Positions 6,087 through 6,924 of a DNA stretch of 6,924 nucleotides are shown piece by piece. This DNA comes from Candidatus Bathyarchaeota archaeon. GTDB taxonomy: Archaea > Thermoproteota > Bathyarchaeia > RBG-16-48-13 > GCA-020355125. Every line of letters starts with the position of its first letter. The first letter of the stretch is position 1. The notes beneath the pieces are model-generated. The model ran no database searches and was not told the DNA's origin. It was given only the letters and a program-made list of their open reading frames with translations. The DNA lies in assembly GCA_026014905.1 (NCBI GenBank), contig JAOZHK010000158.1:1-6924 (forward strand). The letters are read 5' to 3'. A program made the translations under genes and the position numbers.

Positions 6087-6924
6087 CTATTTGAAATGGG
6101 CTTGCAGATCTGCATTGAAGGGAAGTGAGAATATCGCGTCGATCATATTCTGTGCCTGTTCGTAGCTTTGAGTTCGATGATCCGCCAGAACTTTATTTAC
6201 AAGAATATTTCGGTCTCCGGATGTCCAAGCTTCGACTCCGAGTTCCATAGGGATTATTTGTGTGCGCTGTATATGATGAATGAGCGCTTTCGGAAATGGT
6301 TGGACCTGAATCGCCTTGACGCCGCCTCCATTGACAATTCCCGGTACTTCAACGACAAGATCGTTCCTGAAACCCGGGAGTGCCCCATTATTCATGACAT
6401 TAACCTGAAACGTTCCTTCATGATCATTAGTGAGGGCGTCAATAATAGGTATGTGCTGTTCGCCACTCTGTTCAGGTGGAAATTCTGCCGTAAGGACACT
6501 TGAATGTGATTGGGCGAGCTGCTGCATGATCTTCATTCGTTTCTCAAGGCGCGTAAGATAGTGTTGCCACCCTATTTCAGAATCGAAGCCACCGTACTTA
6601 TTGAACCACTTTTTCTTAGTAGCAAGATCAACATGATGCCACCACGCTCCAGCAAATCGCGGTGTATCGCCAATAGGAAAAAGGCCAAACATTTTATAGA
6701 GACTTACTGCTGCTGGTGACATTTGGACCTCGGTTGGAGAGTCTTCCCACGATTTCCAATAATCTTCTGCCTGGGTGGTGATCCAGTTATCAAGAATTGG
6801 ATAGGCGTCTCGGCCTTTATAGCGGAATTCATTCATCCATATACAGTGATTGACACCTGGTGCCTGAAAGGCAATGGCAGCGCGATCTAACTGGAGGATT
6901 CTCGCAATTTTATAAACTCCGAAA
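6087..6924 (-). CDS. Glycoside hydrolase family 4 enzyme, C-terminal part (cut by window edge)
   Basis: The frame is open from the right edge to TAG at 6089-6087, giving 278 visible residues and no start. GH4 enzymes cleave alpha or beta glycosides, often charged or phosphorylated, by an unusual NAD- and Mn-dependent oxidation-elimination mechanism. Visible signatures are PGVNHCIW (fragment residues 22-29) with the His of the G(L/V/I)NH metal site, EFRYKGRDAYPILDNWI just after it, VNVMNNGALPGFRNDLVVEVP, and the C-terminal block with EAWTSGDRNILVNKVLADHRT. The Rossmann NAD-binding half and the metal-binding Cys lie beyond the edge. An internal ATG at 6836 could be mistaken for the start but falls inside a conserved segment. 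The C-terminus looks complete. The EFRYKGRDAYP stretch recalls alpha-glucosidase/galacturonidase-type members rather than MelA, but the substrate is undetermined. It is transcribed in the same direction as the zinc-ribbon gene, 152 bp upstream of it, and has no evident link to the purine genes. Confidence 0.88.
   Translation of the reverse strand, partial: FGVYKIARILQLDRAAIAFQAPGVNHCIWMNEFRYKGRDAYPILDNWITTQAEDYWKSWEDSPTEVQMSPAAVSLYKMFGLFPIGDTPRFAGAWWHHVDLATKKKWFNKYGGFDSEIGWQHYLTRLEKRMKIMQQLAQSHSSVLTAEFPPEQSGEQHIPIIDALTNDHEGTFQVNVMNNGALPGFRNDLVVEVPGIVNGGGVKAIQVQPFPKALIHHIQRTQIIPMELGVEAWTSGDRNILVNKVLADHRTQSYEQAQNMIDAIFSLPFNADLQAHFK

Noticed and set aside
6168..6719. Two rightward open frames (6168-6503 and 6510-6719)
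   Set aside because: Both lie antisense to the conserved GH4 coding sequence and their products show no recognisable pattern.

Overview
The window most likely comes from an archaeon. It encodes formylmethanofuran:tetrahydromethanopterin formyltransferase (Ftr) and an archaeal-type PurD. Several starts have A/T-rich TATA-like boxes about 25-35 nt upstream, and one has a GGTGA-type Shine-Dalgarno, as expected of an archaeal 16S tail. The lineage cannot be fixed from sequence alone. An uncultured lineage with tetrahydromethanopterin-linked C1 metabolism, such as Bathyarchaeia or an Asgard group, is only a guess. Ftr also occurs in methylotrophic bacteria, but the promoters argue against a bacterial origin.

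Left part (1-1062): two purine operons diverge from a 124-bp spacer. To the left run purE (class II AIR carboxylase) and purC (SAICAR synthetase, cut by the window edge). To the right the first gene is a wrecked purF. It keeps the start codon, the catalytic Cys and about 20 N-terminal codons, followed out of frame by only the C-terminal 50-60 codons with the Fe-S CxxC pair. The whole catalytic core is missing.

Middle part (1069-5358): a tight rightward operon of purD, a HAD-fold protein with a DxE instead of DxD first motif, ftr, and a PfkB-family sugar/nucleoside kinase. The genes are separated by 14 nt, a 1-nt overlap and a 4-nt overlap, so they are probably translated together. The operon joins early purine synthesis to the C1 pathway of tetrahydromethanopterin. 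The kinase and HAD protein have no substrate that the sequence reveals.

Right part (5338-6924): two leftward genes. The first encodes a small protein with two Cys clusters (probable zinc ribbon) of unknown function, and its end overlaps the end of the kinase gene by 21 bp. The second is the C-terminal part of a glycoside hydrolase family 4 enzyme, cut by the right edge. The 152 bp between them holds a probable promoter and nothing else I can name. No tRNA, rRNA, CRISPR array or insertion sequence was seen.
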